Positions 36,957 through 46,499 of a DNA stretch of 64,000 nt are shown here, in pieces. Position numbers and translations under genes: made by a program. Source of the stretch: JAADEM01 sp965371855 (GTDB lineage Bacteria; Bacteroidota; Bacteroidia; Bacteroidales; Marinilabiliaceae); contig CBDUZZ010000016.1 in NCBI GenBank assembly GCA_965371855.1, positions 1 to 64,000 on the forward strand, in the 5' to 3' direction. Position 1 is the stretch's first letter. Each line of letters opens with the position of its first letter. The notes under the pieces were generated by a model. The model was not told the origin of the DNA. It saw nothing but the letters and a program-made list of their open reading frames with translations, and did no database searches.

Positions 36957-38564
36957 ATGAGAAAGATGAAAATTTTAAAAATGAAATACACGATATTAAT
37001 TGCAATGATTGCAATGGTAGGTGTTACCTCATGTGTTAAAGACCTTGATGTAACTCCTCTTGACCCGAACTTACTGACACCAGAGGCAGTTTATAAAGAT
37101 TATGCCGGATATGAGAGTGTAGTAGCAAAATTATATGCAGGATTTGCAATTACCGGTCAGGAGGGACCTGCCGGAAATGGTGATGTAGGTGGTGTTGATG
37201 AAGGATTCTCAGGATACGTTCGTATGCTTTGGAATCTTCAGGAACTTCCTACTGATGAAGCCATTTGTGCCTGGGGTGATTTTGGAATTCCTCAGTTAAA
37301 TATGATGACCTATTCTGCACAAAACCCGTTTGTGGAAGGTTTGTATTACAGGATATACCACCAGGTAGCGATGTCAAATGAGTTTCTTCGTCAATCAACA
37401 GAAGATAAATTAGCCGATAGAGGACAGTCTGATTTGAAAGAGGAAGTTGAAATACTGAGAGCTGAAGCCCGTTTCATCAGAGCATTTGCATATGCTCATT
37501 CACTCGATCTGTTTGGCAATGTCCCTTTTGTTCTGGAAGATGATGATGTAGGGATAGAACTCCCAAAACAGATAAAACGTAAAGATCTTTTCACCTGGTT
37601 AGAAACTGAACTGAAAGAGATAGATCCATTAATGCTTTCTGCCGGAACATCTGAATACGGAAGAGTTGACAGAGGAGCTGCATGGATGTTACTGTCTCGT
37701 TTGTATCTGAATGCCGAAGTTTATACCGGTACTGCAAATTGGGCTGATGTGATTACTTATACTGAGAAGATCAATAACGCCTATACTTTTTATGCAGATG
37801 AATTTGAGAACATGTTCCTTGCCAATAATGACCAAATGGATTTCATCTTCACAGTACCTTACGATGGAACAAACATGCAGAACTGGGGTGGAACTCAATT
37901 TCTGATTCACTCCGCTACCGGAGGAGATATAGATGCTGTAGTAATTGGTATTATCGGAGGCTGGGGTGGAAATCGTGTTTTACGTGAGGCATACGCTCAA
38001 TTTGGCTCAGGTGATAAAAGAGGTTTAACCGGAGACAAAAATAACCAGGTAGGCATGTTCTTTAATAGCGGTACTCTTGATGTTTCTGACCCTACTCAGT
38101 ATGTTGAAGGTTATGGAGTAATGAAGTTTAAAAATATTGATCCTGATGATACGGAACTAAGAAAAGATTTTGTTTCAACTGATTATCCTATGATGCGACT
38201 TGCTGAATCATATTTAATGTATGCAGAGGCCTATGTAAAAGGTGGCAACGGAGACCAGGCAAAAGCTTTAGAATATGTGAATAAAATTAGAGAAAGAGCT
38301 TATGGTGATAATTCAGGCGAAATAAACACAGGTGGATTAACAGAGGATTTTATTCTTGCAGAAAGAGGAAGAGAGCTTTTTTGGGAATGTCAAAGACGCA
38401 CCGACCTAATCAGGTTTAATAAGTATGTAACTTCTGATTACCTGTGGCAGTGGAAAGGTGGAGTAGAAAATGGATCTCCGGTAAATGCCAAATATAAACT
38501 ATACCCTATTCCGGCAAAAGATATTGGAGCAAATCCTGGTCTTAAACAAAATTTAGGTTATTAA
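36957..38564 (+). CDS. susD: SusD-family starch-binding lipoprotein
   Basis: 535 residues with a lipoprotein signal (lipobox Cys26, GVTSCVKD). The helical TPR-like SusD fold is seen in DRGAAWMLLSRLYLNAEVYTG and in the C-terminal AESYLMYAEAYVKGGNG and LAERGRELFWECQRRTDLIRFNKY, which are near-diagnostic. Acts as the lid over SusC and binds the glycan at the cell surface. Directly downstream of susC. Confidence 0.95.
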   Translation: MRKMKILKMKYTILIAMIAMVGVTSCVKDLDVTPLDPNLLTPEAVYKDYAGYESVVAKLYAGFAITGQEGPAGNGDVGGVDEGFSGYVRMLWNLQELPTDEAICAWGDFGIPQLNMMTYSAQNPFVEGLYYRIYHQVAMSNEFLRQSTEDKLADRGQSDLKEEVEILRAEARFIRAFAYAHSLDLFGNVPFVLEDDDVGIELPKQIKRKDLFTWLETELKEIDPLMLSAGTSEYGRVDRGAAWMLLSRLYLNAEVYTGTANWADVITYTEKINNAYTFYADEFENMFLANNDQMDFIFTVPYDGTNMQNWGGTQFLIHSATGGDIDAVVIGIIGGWGGNRVLREAYAQFGSGDKRGLTGDKNNQVGMFFNSGTLDVSDPTQYVEGYGVMKFKNIDPDDTELRKDFVSTDYPMMRLAESYLMYAEAYVKGGNGDQAKALEYVNKIRERAYGDNSGEINTGGLTEDFILAERGRELFWECQRRTDLIRFNKYVTSDYLWQWKGGVENGSPVNAKYKLYPIPAKDIGANPGLKQNLGY

Positions 38565-38597
38565 CAAGAAGACGGCAAACAGCTAAAATTTTAGAAA

Positions 38598-39674
38598 ATG
38601 AAAAAGATAACAATTATATTAAGTGCAATACTAGGCATGGCTACTCTTTTCTCTTGCGAAAGTGAAATAGAGAAACCAACATTAACAAAGGCTATGGCTC
38701 CGGTATTATTAAATCCTGACGGCACCAGAGAGTATGTGCTGACTAAGGAAAATGCAGTAAGCCCTTTTGAAACATTTATTTGGGAGGCCGCTGATTATGG
38801 CTTGCCCATAGTTACTAATTATACTGTTCAGATAGATGTAGCAGATGGTGATTTTTCTACTTCAGTAAATCTAAAAGAGAGTACAACTCAACTGTATCAG
38901 AATGCAACAGTGGAAGAGTTTAATCAACGTCTGTTAGACCTCGGATTGACCCCTGAAGAATCAGAAATGGTACAGGTAAGAGTTCTGGCTGGAAATAAAA
39001 ACAGTTCTGTTGATACACTTGTATCTAATCCAATCACTCTAAGTGTTGTAAGTTATGATGCTGCTAAGGTGTATCCTAGGTTGTATGTTCCCGGCAACTA
39101 TCAGGTTGCGGGCGGATATGGCGATGGAGATTGGGATCCATCAAATGAAAAATCTGTTATCTGGTCGGTAAACGAAAATGGCACATTTGAAGGATATATC
39201 AATTTTGGTGTTGATAATGCCGAGTGGAAGTTCTCAGAAGAACCATGCTGGTGTGAAGCTGACTGGGGTGACGGAAATAGTGACGGAAATCTTGACAAAG
39301 ATGGAAACATAACAATGATTACAGAAGCCGGTTACTACAAACTCAATGTTGACTGGTATGCCGATCCTAAACCCTGGACTTTCCTTAAAACAGACTGGGG
39401 AGTTATTGGTTCAGCCACACCGGGAGGCTTGGATAGTGATACTGACATGACCTTTGATAAAGAGAATCTATATCTGACAGTAACAATGGATCTAATAGCC
39501 GGAGAAATTAAGTTCAGGGCTAATGATGATTGGGCTTTGAGCTATGGTAAATCTGACAAAGATGGTATTATAGGGGGCAATAATAATGATATTCCTATTG
39601 CTGAAGGCGGAAACTACACCATAATATTAGACTTAAGTCAGGCAGTGTATACATATAGCATTATAAAAAATTAA
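38598..39674 (+). CDS. susE: SusE-type starch-binding lipoprotein
   Basis: 358 residues, lipobox Cys20 (LFSCESE). The N-terminal domain (about 25-135) is the SusE Ig-like fold (APVLLNPDGTREYVLTKENA...FETFIWEAADYG). It is followed by two carbohydrate-binding modules: YQVAGGYGDGDWDPSNEKS, and GVIGSATPGGLDSDTDM with AGEIKFRANDDWALSYG. Surface-exposed lipoprotein that helps hold starch. It is a paralogue of the next gene: their first 110 residues align well. Confidence 0.85.
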   Translation: MKKITIILSAILGMATLFSCESEIEKPTLTKAMAPVLLNPDGTREYVLTKENAVSPFETFIWEAADYGLPIVTNYTVQIDVADGDFSTSVNLKESTTQLYQNATVEEFNQRLLDLGLTPEESEMVQVRVLAGNKNSSVDTLVSNPITLSVVSYDAAKVYPRLYVPGNYQVAGGYGDGDWDPSNEKSVIWSVNENGTFEGYINFGVDNAEWKFSEEPCWCEADWGDGNSDGNLDKDGNITMITEAGYYKLNVDWYADPKPWTFLKTDWGVIGSATPGGLDSDTDMTFDKENLYLTVTMDLIAGEIKFRANDDWALSYGKSDKDGIIGGNNNDIPIAEGGNYTIILDLSQAVYTYSIIKN

Positions 39675-39686
39675 AATATTTGAACG

Positions 39687-41018
39687 ATGAAAATAAAAAC
39701 TATATTATTCGGAGTTTTGACAGGTCTTTTGGCTCTCTCTTCATGTGAAGAAGACATCATTGTACCTGCTAAAGACCCGGCTGCACCGGTTTTCACAAAT
39801 CCAAGTGGTGCTGTAGAGTATGTACTTATTCCTGAAAATGACAAAGGTACTTTTGAAACATTTATGTGGGAAGCGGCATATTTTGAAGAAGATGTAGCCG
39901 TTAACTACACCATTCAGATTGATCAGGCATCAGGCGACTTCTCTAATCCTGTTGATGTAAAAGGGAGTACAACAGAGCTGTGGCAATCAATAGGTATCGA
40001 AGAGATGAACCTGAAACTGCGTGAAGTAGGCATCCCTCCTATAGAGAAGACTTCTGTTCAGGCACGTATCAAAGCTGAAGGAGGAGGAAAAACACTGATC
40101 TCGAATCCAATATCTTTTCTTACCACCAGGTATATTTATGATGATGAAATTCCTGTTTGGAATATTTTCGGAACTGCCACCGGCTCTGACAGTAATGTGC
40201 TGATGACTCATGATGAAGGTAACGACACATGGTCTGTTCGTTTTGACATGGTTGCAGGAACATATAAGTTTAGAGATTCATCAGCGCAGGGAACTGTTCT
40301 TGGCTCTGACGGAACAGATAATGGCCTTGTTAAAGATGGAGCTGACATTACTATTGATGCTGACGGCAATTACACCATAGTTCTTGATGCTAATGCAATG
40401 ACCTACTCAGTTACTGCAAACCTGTTACCTTCTCAACTATATTTTGTTGGGTCTGTAAATGGCTGGAATGCTGATGCACCTTATTTCATAGGTGTTAAAG
40501 ATGAAGGCAACGGCAATCATTGGGGCTTCCTTAATCTTGACGACAACTCTGAGGTTAAGATATTAACAGCAGTTGGTTCATGGGATGGTTACGGAGCAGG
40601 AGCTTCTGATGGTCTCATTACCGAAGGTGGCGGAAATATCGTCATGAAAAATCAGCCCGGTTATGATGGCTCTGCACAATACATTGTAAAACTGGATGTT
40701 AAAGCAGGAACTATCGAATTAGTTAAAATCACAAGCGTGGCTGTTGTTGGAGATGGAGCAAATGGAGGTTGGCCTGATGATTATCCGGGTGTTGAGTTAA
40801 CATTTGACCCTGCCACATCATCTTACAAGGGAGATGTAACATTCAATGCAGCCGGCGAATGGAAAATCAGAATTAACCAGACATGGGATTATAATCTGGG
40901 AGGCGCAGCTGATAATATGACTTTTGACGGAGGTAACTTTGCGACTCCGGGTGCTGTGACAAAAAATATAAGCTTAAGTTTAATATCAGCAAGTCCGTTT
41001 AGTTATACACTAAACTAA
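39687..41018 (+). CDS. susF: SusE/SusF-type starch-binding lipoprotein
   Basis: 443 residues, lipobox Cys20 (ALSSCEED). Same SusE-type N-terminal domain as its upstream neighbour (APVFTNPSGAVEYVLIPEN... FETFMWEAA), then three binding modules: PVWNIFGTATGSDSNVLM, LYFVGSVNGWNADAPYF and VAVVGDGANGGWPDDYPG. The extra module is the main difference from the 38598 gene, as with SusF against SusE in B. thetaiotaomicron. Starts 12 bp after it. A perfect 18-bp-arm hairpin follows the stop, so the transcript from susB may end here. Confidence 0.85.
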   Translation: MKIKTILFGVLTGLLALSSCEEDIIVPAKDPAAPVFTNPSGAVEYVLIPENDKGTFETFMWEAAYFEEDVAVNYTIQIDQASGDFSNPVDVKGSTTELWQSIGIEEMNLKLREVGIPPIEKTSVQARIKAEGGGKTLISNPISFLTTRYIYDDEIPVWNIFGTATGSDSNVLMTHDEGNDTWSVRFDMVAGTYKFRDSSAQGTVLGSDGTDNGLVKDGADITIDADGNYTIVLDANAMTYSVTANLLPSQLYFVGSVNGWNADAPYFIGVKDEGNGNHWGFLNLDDNSEVKILTAVGSWDGYGAGASDGLITEGGGNIVMKNQPGYDGSAQYIVKLDVKAGTIELVKITSVAVVGDGANGGWPDDYPGVELTFDPATSSYKGDVTFNAAGEWKIRINQTWDYNLGGAADNMTFDGGNFATPGAVTKNISLSLISASPFSYTLN

Positions 41019-41024
41019 TATGAT

Positions 41025-41065
41025 ATTTATTGGGAGTACGACTCTATGTCGTACTCCCAATAAAT
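41025..41065. terminator. perfect 18-bp-arm hairpin after susF
   Basis: ATTTATTGGGAGTACGAC, a 5-base loop (TCTAT), then the exact complement. It begins 7 bp after the susF stop. Either a transcription terminator or a REP palindrome of the same kind as 15332-15364; the AT ends of the arms give a short T-run on either strand. Confidence 0.6.
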
Positions 41066-41068
41066 ATT

Positions 41069-41215
41069 TAGTGTCTGCAAGAAAACATGACACGGATCGT
41101 CATTGCGAGGACGATAGGACGAAGCAATCTATTGACATTCAACAGAGATTGCTTCACTCGTACCTCATTCGCAATGACGCAAACCTCCAAGTTTTATAGT
41201 TTTCTTGCAGAAACT
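41069..41215. repeat. GTCATTGCGA-core repeat, copy C, with TAGTGTCTGC-type ends
   Basis: The core palindrome (41099-41178) is enclosed by ends TAGTGTCTGCAAGAAAAC (41069-41086) and AGTTTTCTTGCAGAAACTA (to about 41215), complementary apart from one base. Copy D near 60.9 kb has the same ends, so copies C and D are one MITE family of about 135-147 bp. Confidence 0.8.
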
Positions 41216-41345
41216 ATTTTAACAACCTATCCCCTGAACTCTTCTAACTTGGAGACAAAGGGGATTTGTGTTAACTTGAAAAATATTTAAGAAGACCTCT
41301 GTGTCTCAGTGCCTCTGTGTTAGTCATTTACTAAACTATAAACAT

Positions 41346-44198
41346 ATGAAAACGACCACTTCCATTCTATTCACCCTTTTTCTGTTGCTCAACACTCTTA
41401 CAGCCCAAACATCTGAAGACATAACCATTACCCCATTCCCATTTACTGTCAACGATGAAATAACCATAACTATCAAATCGGACAATAGCTGTAACGATCT
41501 CAGTACCGAAAAGATGTATCTCCACTCAGGAGTTGGTTCTGAAGCCAGTCCATGGACGTATGCTGTAGGAAACTGGGGGCAGGATGACGAAATTGGAGTC
41601 ATGACCAATAACGGCAACAGCACACACTCCATAACCTTAACTCCTAAAACATATTATTCTATTCCCAATGACCAGGAAGCAACCATTAAAAAGATGGGGA
41701 TGGTATTCCGAAATAGTGATGGATCTAAGAAGTGGAAATATAAATTAAACAACTCATGTACTGATGCTGATTATTTTGTCGGCATTGGCAGTTTTCAGAT
41801 AGCGTTAGTCTCTCCTGCTGTATCGAACGGAGGCATCATAAAAATGAATTCTGGTGATAATCTCAACATCAATGTAACTTCTACCGAGAATGCTGATTTC
41901 TCAATAAAAGAAAGTACAACTGAAATTGCAACAGCAACCAATGTACAGGAGATCAATTACAACAAAACCGTTACAGAAACAAACTCTTACAGAATCGATG
42001 TCAATAATGGTACTGAAGTGAAAACTATATCTTTTACTGTACTGGTAACTCCAACTCCAATTGTTGAGGCTCTGCCTGCGGGATTAAGAGACGGGATAAA
42101 CTATTATGATGGTGATGACACCAAAGTAACCCTTGTTCTGCACGCACCTAACAAATCCTATGTTTACGTAAAAGGTGATTTCTCCGATTGGCTACTAAAG
42201 AATAATTACCTGTTGAAAGTCACTAATGCAGACTCTTCTAATCCCGAAACACGATACTGGATAACCATTAACGGGCTGGAACCGGATAAGGAGTATGCTT
42301 TTCAGTATGTAGTTGACGGAGAAAAAATAGTTGCTGATCCATACACTGAGAAAGTACTTGATCCATGGAATGATGAGTATATTCCAAGTGAGATTTACCC
42401 TGACTTAAAACCATATCCTAAAAATAAGACTGAAGGCATTGTAAGTATCTTCCAAACAGCACAACCGGAGTATGACTGGAAAACTACTAACTTTCAGAAA
42501 CCTCCCAAAGAAAACCTGATAGTGTATGAACTGCTGGTTCGTGATTTCGTTAATAAACACTCTTATCAGTCAATTTTAGATTCACTGAACTATTTGCAGA
42601 GGCTAAATGTTAATGCCATTGAGCTGATGCCGATAAATGAATTTGAAGGCAACGAAAGCTGGGGATATAATCCATCATTTATGTTTGCTCCGGACAAATA
42701 TTACGGTCCCAAAGACAAGTTAAAGGAATTTATTGACGAGGCACACAGTAGAGGTATCGCGGTTATTATCGATATCGTTATGAATCACTCCTTCGGACAG
42801 TCTCCTTTTGTTCAGCTTTATGACTGGCACGGGGGTGACGGGGAGATTGTTTTCGACGAACCTACCCCATGGTTTAATGCCAAATCACCAAATGAAACAT
42901 ATAAATGGGGAGCCGATTTTAATCACGAGAGTGTGTTTACTCAAGCTCTGCTTGACAGCATCAACCACTTCTGGATAAAAGAGTACAACGTTGACGGATT
43001 CAGGTTTGACTTCACTAAAGGTTTTACCAATACTCCCGGTGATGGCTGGGCTTATGATGCTCCCAGAATAGCTATCCTGAAAAGAATGTATGATCAGATT
43101 GTTGCTGTTAATCCCGATACTTATGTTATACTTGAACACCTCGCCGATAACAATGAAGAAAAGGAACTGGCTAATTATGGATTAATGCTTTGGGGAAATA
43201 TGGTTCATAACTATTCCGAAGCGGCACTGGGCTGGAACGAAGGCGACAAATCAGACCTGGGCTGGGCTTCTCACACAAAAAGAGGATGGTCAGAACCACA
43301 CCTTGTGGCATACTCCAGTTCACATGATGAAGAGAGAATAGCATACAAAAACATTCAGTACGGAAACTCATCAGGCGACTATAACATAAAAGAACACGCT
43401 ACAAGCATGGAAAGGATGCAGTTACAGGCAATGTTTCTATATCCAATTCCCGGCCCGAAAATGATATGGCAGTTCGATGAATTAGGTTATGATGTAAGCA
43501 TCGATGACCCATGCAGGGTCTGTAATAAACCTATCTTGTGGAAATACACAAAAGATACTGACAGGAGAAGGGTATATAACCTGCATCGGTATATGTTTAA
43601 ACTAAAAAACAGTGAACCTGCATTCTCAACTACCAACTTCACACTCAATGTTGATAACGGATATAACAAATCAATAATTCTGGAGCATAGCGACATGAAT
43701 GTTGTTATTGTTGGGAATTTTGATGTGATTGCCCATCCAAATTCTGTTACGTTCCCTTCTGTAGGTCTCTGGTATGAGTATTTTAGCGGTACTGAATTCA
43801 ATGTATCTTCAAACCAACAAAATATAGAACTTAAACCCGGAGAGTATAAAATGTTCACAACAAAAGAATTCGATACCCCCAATTTAGATGAATACATTAC
43901 AACATTCATCAAAGAGATACCGAATGACCGGGTTCACGGAAATGACAGAATGGTAATATATCCGATGCCGGCTAAAAACCATACAAACATTCAATACTCC
44001 ATTGCTCAAACCGGTTCTGTGAATATTGATATATTCACTCTGCAAGGAGAAAAAATTGAAAATTTCAGGTTTGATAACCAACTAAAAGGAATTCATACTG
44101 TGACATGGAAGATCGGCAGCGGACAACCCAAAGGCATATACATCATAAGAGTTTCAACTCCTAAGGAAATATTCTCAGGGAAAGTTATCGTGATGTAA
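41346..44198 (+). CDS. GH13 alpha-amylase with T9SS sorting domain
   Basis: 950 residues from ATG 41346, which gives a clean signal peptide (SILFTLFLLLNTLTAQ); 15 further upstream codons in frame are rejected. N-terminal beta domains (about 20-240), a CBM48-like module (VTLVLHAPNKSYVYVKGDFSDW), then a GH13 barrel: YNPSFMFAPDKYYG, nucleophile Asp555 in DGFRFDF, acid/base Glu597 in VILEHLAD, Asp661 in SSHDEERI. The last 75 residues are a type A T9SS C-terminal domain (VIYPMPAKNHTNIQYS... GIYIIRVSTPKEIFSGKVIVM), so it is secreted or surface-attached by T9SS. It occupies the SusG role of surface starch cleavage (inference). Confidence 0.9.
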   Translation: MKTTTSILFTLFLLLNTLTAQTSEDITITPFPFTVNDEITITIKSDNSCNDLSTEKMYLHSGVGSEASPWTYAVGNWGQDDEIGVMTNNGNSTHSITLTPKTYYSIPNDQEATIKKMGMVFRNSDGSKKWKYKLNNSCTDADYFVGIGSFQIALVSPAVSNGGIIKMNSGDNLNINVTSTENADFSIKESTTEIATATNVQEINYNKTVTETNSYRIDVNNGTEVKTISFTVLVTPTPIVEALPAGLRDGINYYDGDDTKVTLVLHAPNKSYVYVKGDFSDWLLKNNYLLKVTNADSSNPETRYWITINGLEPDKEYAFQYVVDGEKIVADPYTEKVLDPWNDEYIPSEIYPDLKPYPKNKTEGIVSIFQTAQPEYDWKTTNFQKPPKENLIVYELLVRDFVNKHSYQSILDSLNYLQRLNVNAIELMPINEFEGNESWGYNPSFMFAPDKYYGPKDKLKEFIDEAHSRGIAVIIDIVMNHSFGQSPFVQLYDWHGGDGEIVFDEPTPWFNAKSPNETYKWGADFNHESVFTQALLDSINHFWIKEYNVDGFRFDFTKGFTNTPGDGWAYDAPRIAILKRMYDQIVAVNPDTYVILEHLADNNEEKELANYGLMLWGNMVHNYSEAALGWNEGDKSDLGWASHTKRGWSEPHLVAYSSSHDEERIAYKNIQYGNSSGDYNIKEHATSMERMQLQAMFLYPIPGPKMIWQFDELGYDVSIDDPCRVCNKPILWKYTKDTDRRRVYNLHRYMFKLKNSEPAFSTTNFTLNVDNGYNKSIILEHSDMNVVIVGNFDVIAHPNSVTFPSVGLWYEYFSGTEFNVSSNQQNIELKPGEYKMFTTKEFDTPNLDEYITTFIKEIPNDRVHGNDRMVIYPMPAKNHTNIQYSIAQTGSVNIDIFTLQGEKIENFRFDNQLKGIHTVTWKIGSGQPKGIYIIRVSTPKEIFSGKVIVM

Positions 44199-44333
44199 AG
44201 AAGCAGCCTCATCCCGACCATTAAATGCTAAAATTTCATTACTTTACAAAAAAGTATTAAAGATTCAACACACAACCTTCTAAATACTCCCCACCGCGGC
44301 AGGGAGTTAGAGGGGGCTTTAATTTTATCAACC
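44199..44333. other. intergenic between the two amylase genes
   Basis: Contains the phrase CTCCCCACCGCGGCAGGGAG near 44286-44307, whose ends CTCCC/GGGAG can pair, followed by TTAGAGGGGGC. Looks like a fragment of a dispersed repeat. No gene. Confidence 0.4.
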
Positions 44334-46169
44334 ATGAAAAACTTTACACTACTAACCATCATTCTGCTAATTACCCTTCCCGTTTCATCGCAAACAATAG
44401 AACGAGTAGACCCTCCAAACTGGTGGACAGGCATGAAATACAACAATGTAGAATTGTTGATTAAGAGTAAAAACATACGCAATGCAACATTCTCCACAAA
44501 AGAAAAAGATATCACTATCGATGACGTCATTTACCCCGAAAATCCGGATTATGTTTATGTTGATATTACCATCTCCAAAAATGCAACTCCCGGCGTCAAA
44601 AAGATAGATTATAAAATTGGCAAAAAAAATTATGTCCTCAAATATGAATTGAAAGAGAGACAACGCTCAGACAATATTCATCAGGGAATTAATACCTCGG
44701 ATGTAATGTATCTTATCACACCCGACAGATTTGCAAACGGAGATGCCAAAAATGATGTAATAGAAAGTATGAAAGATCCGGCTTTTGACAGAGATGAAAA
44801 TGACGCACGGCATGGTGGTGACCTCAGAGGAATAATTAACAAGCTGAATTACATCAAAAGTCTGGGAATGACAGCCACATGGCTCAACCCCATTGAGGAA
44901 AACGATATGGATGCTACTTCATATCATGGCTACGCTTTTACCGATCATTACAAGGTAGATGCGCGTTTTGGTACTAATGCCGACTATCTGGAGTATGTAG
45001 AAAAGAGTCACAACAAAAAGCTTAAAGTAATTAAAGACGTTGTTTACAATCACTTTGGCATAAACCATTACCTTATCAAAGAGCTACCTTCAAAAACATG
45101 GATACATAACTGGAACAAGTTCACCAGAACAAACTATCGTGCCAGTGTACTAATGGATCCACACGCATCAAAAGCCGACATAAAGCAAATGTCAGACGGA
45201 TGGTTCGACACCTCAATGCCAGACATGAACCAGAATAATGTGCATGTTGCAAAATTTCTGATACAGAATTCTATCTGGTGGATAGAAAACTTTGGCATTG
45301 ACGCATTCAGAGTAGACACCTATCCCTATTCCGACCAAAAATTTATGAGCAACCTCACAAAAACTATTTATGAAGAATATCCCGATTTTACAATTTTCGG
45401 TGAAGCGTGGGTTACCGGAGTAACTGCACAGGCATGGGTAACATCGGGCTTTCATCGCGGAAAAGATTTCACATCATATATGAACGGAATTACAGATTTC
45501 AGCCTGAAAGATGCAATAATTGCAACTGTGAAAGAGGATTTCGGATGGAGCACGGGAGTATCTAAAATATATTACACTCTTGTTTGGGATTACCTTTACA
45601 AAGACCCAAACGCAAATGTCATTTTTATTGACAACCACGACCTTGACAGATTTCTTGGTGTGGCAGACAGAGATATGAAAGATTACCGGATGGCTCTCGG
45701 TATTTTGTTTACAACACGCGGAATACCACAACTCTTTTACGGTGCTGAGATAAATATGGAAAGAGGCGGTGCACATGGTTATCTTCGTCAGGATTTTGAA
45801 GGGGGCTGGGAAGAAGATAAACTGGATAAATTTACCCGAGAAGGCAGAACTAAAGATGAGAATCAAACATGGGATTATATCTCAAAACTTGCGAATTGGC
45901 GACTTTCAAGCTCTGCCGTTAAGGAAGGAAAACTAATGCAGTTTGTGCCTGAAAACAGTATCTATGTATATTTCAGATATGATAATCTACAAACTATAAT
46001 GGTTGTAGTAAATGCCGGACAAGAAGATGCTGATATTAATATTGGCCGTTTTGAAGAGATGACCTGTGGCTACTTAAAAGCCAGAGATATCATTTCCGAC
46101 AAAACTTATGATATAAATGAAATTAAAGTTCAAAGCAGAACAACTTCAATTTTTGAATTAGGCAAATAA
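44334..46169 (+). CDS. susA: GH13 neopullulanase/cyclomaltodextrinase (SusA-like)
   Basis: 611 residues. Signal peptide, then an N-terminal cyclomaltodextrinase domain (RVDPPNWWTGMKYNNVELLI), the GH13 barrel with nucleophile Asp328 (DAFRVDTYPYSD), Glu357 (FGEAWVTG) and Asp436 (IDNHDLDRF), and a C-terminal beta domain (IYVYFRYDNLQTIMVVVNAG). Periplasmic enzyme that cuts imported maltodextrins for SusB. The ATG at 44334 is right; no lipobox is seen. It is 135 bp from the T9SS amylase gene. Confidence 0.92.
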   Translation: MKNFTLLTIILLITLPVSSQTIERVDPPNWWTGMKYNNVELLIKSKNIRNATFSTKEKDITIDDVIYPENPDYVYVDITISKNATPGVKKIDYKIGKKNYVLKYELKERQRSDNIHQGINTSDVMYLITPDRFANGDAKNDVIESMKDPAFDRDENDARHGGDLRGIINKLNYIKSLGMTATWLNPIEENDMDATSYHGYAFTDHYKVDARFGTNADYLEYVEKSHNKKLKVIKDVVYNHFGINHYLIKELPSKTWIHNWNKFTRTNYRASVLMDPHASKADIKQMSDGWFDTSMPDMNQNNVHVAKFLIQNSIWWIENFGIDAFRVDTYPYSDQKFMSNLTKTIYEEYPDFTIFGEAWVTGVTAQAWVTSGFHRGKDFTSYMNGITDFSLKDAIIATVKEDFGWSTGVSKIYYTLVWDYLYKDPNANVIFIDNHDLDRFLGVADRDMKDYRMALGILFTTRGIPQLFYGAEINMERGGAHGYLRQDFEGGWEEDKLDKFTREGRTKDENQTWDYISKLANWRLSSSAVKEGKLMQFVPENSIYVYFRYDNLQTIMVVVNAGQEDADINIGRFEEMTCGYLKARDIISDKTYDINEIKVQSRTTSIFELGK

Positions 46170-46499
46170 CAACTCTTTCACTATGTTAGAAGTTTGCTTA
46201 TCAAAGGGTTGAACCCGTAACTATTATTAGTTCCGTAGGAATGGTATATTATAGACAGGAGCGTAAGCTCCTGTAACACAATAAAAAGGTAATTTCAGTT
46301 CCGTAGAAACGGCATGTATTATTTTGTGTAGTGGTCTCAACAAAAAGCAGATCATTCATATGACCAAATAAATATATTTACATAATTCCTTTATTATTCA
46401 CATTTTTTTTATAATATGCATGAAAATACAGAATTGAACTAAAACTATTAGGGTTAGTACCAAACATAAATGCTCTGAGAGCAACAAATAATTACTGGT
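46170..46499. other. intergenic before the SusR-like gene
   Basis: Two copies of GTTCCGTAG(G/A)AA(T/A)(T/C)GG-like phrases (about 46230-46244 and 46300-46314) flank a hairpin with arms ACAGGAGC/GCTCCTGT (46255-46274). A Bacteroidota REP-type unit. The remaining sequence is AT-rich; no promoter is clear. Confidence 0.5.

Larger units (their letters stand above)
41019..41345. other. intergenic inside the starch locus
   Basis: Holds a hairpin (41025-41065) and repeat copy C (41069-41215), one after another, then about 130 bp without notable signals. The short plus-strand frames here run through the repeats and are not genes. Confidence 0.6.

Noticed and set aside
41301..41345. 15-codon upstream extension of the T9SS amylase frame
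   Set aside because: The ATG at 41346 gives a proper signal peptide and the extension places cysteines and polar residues before it.
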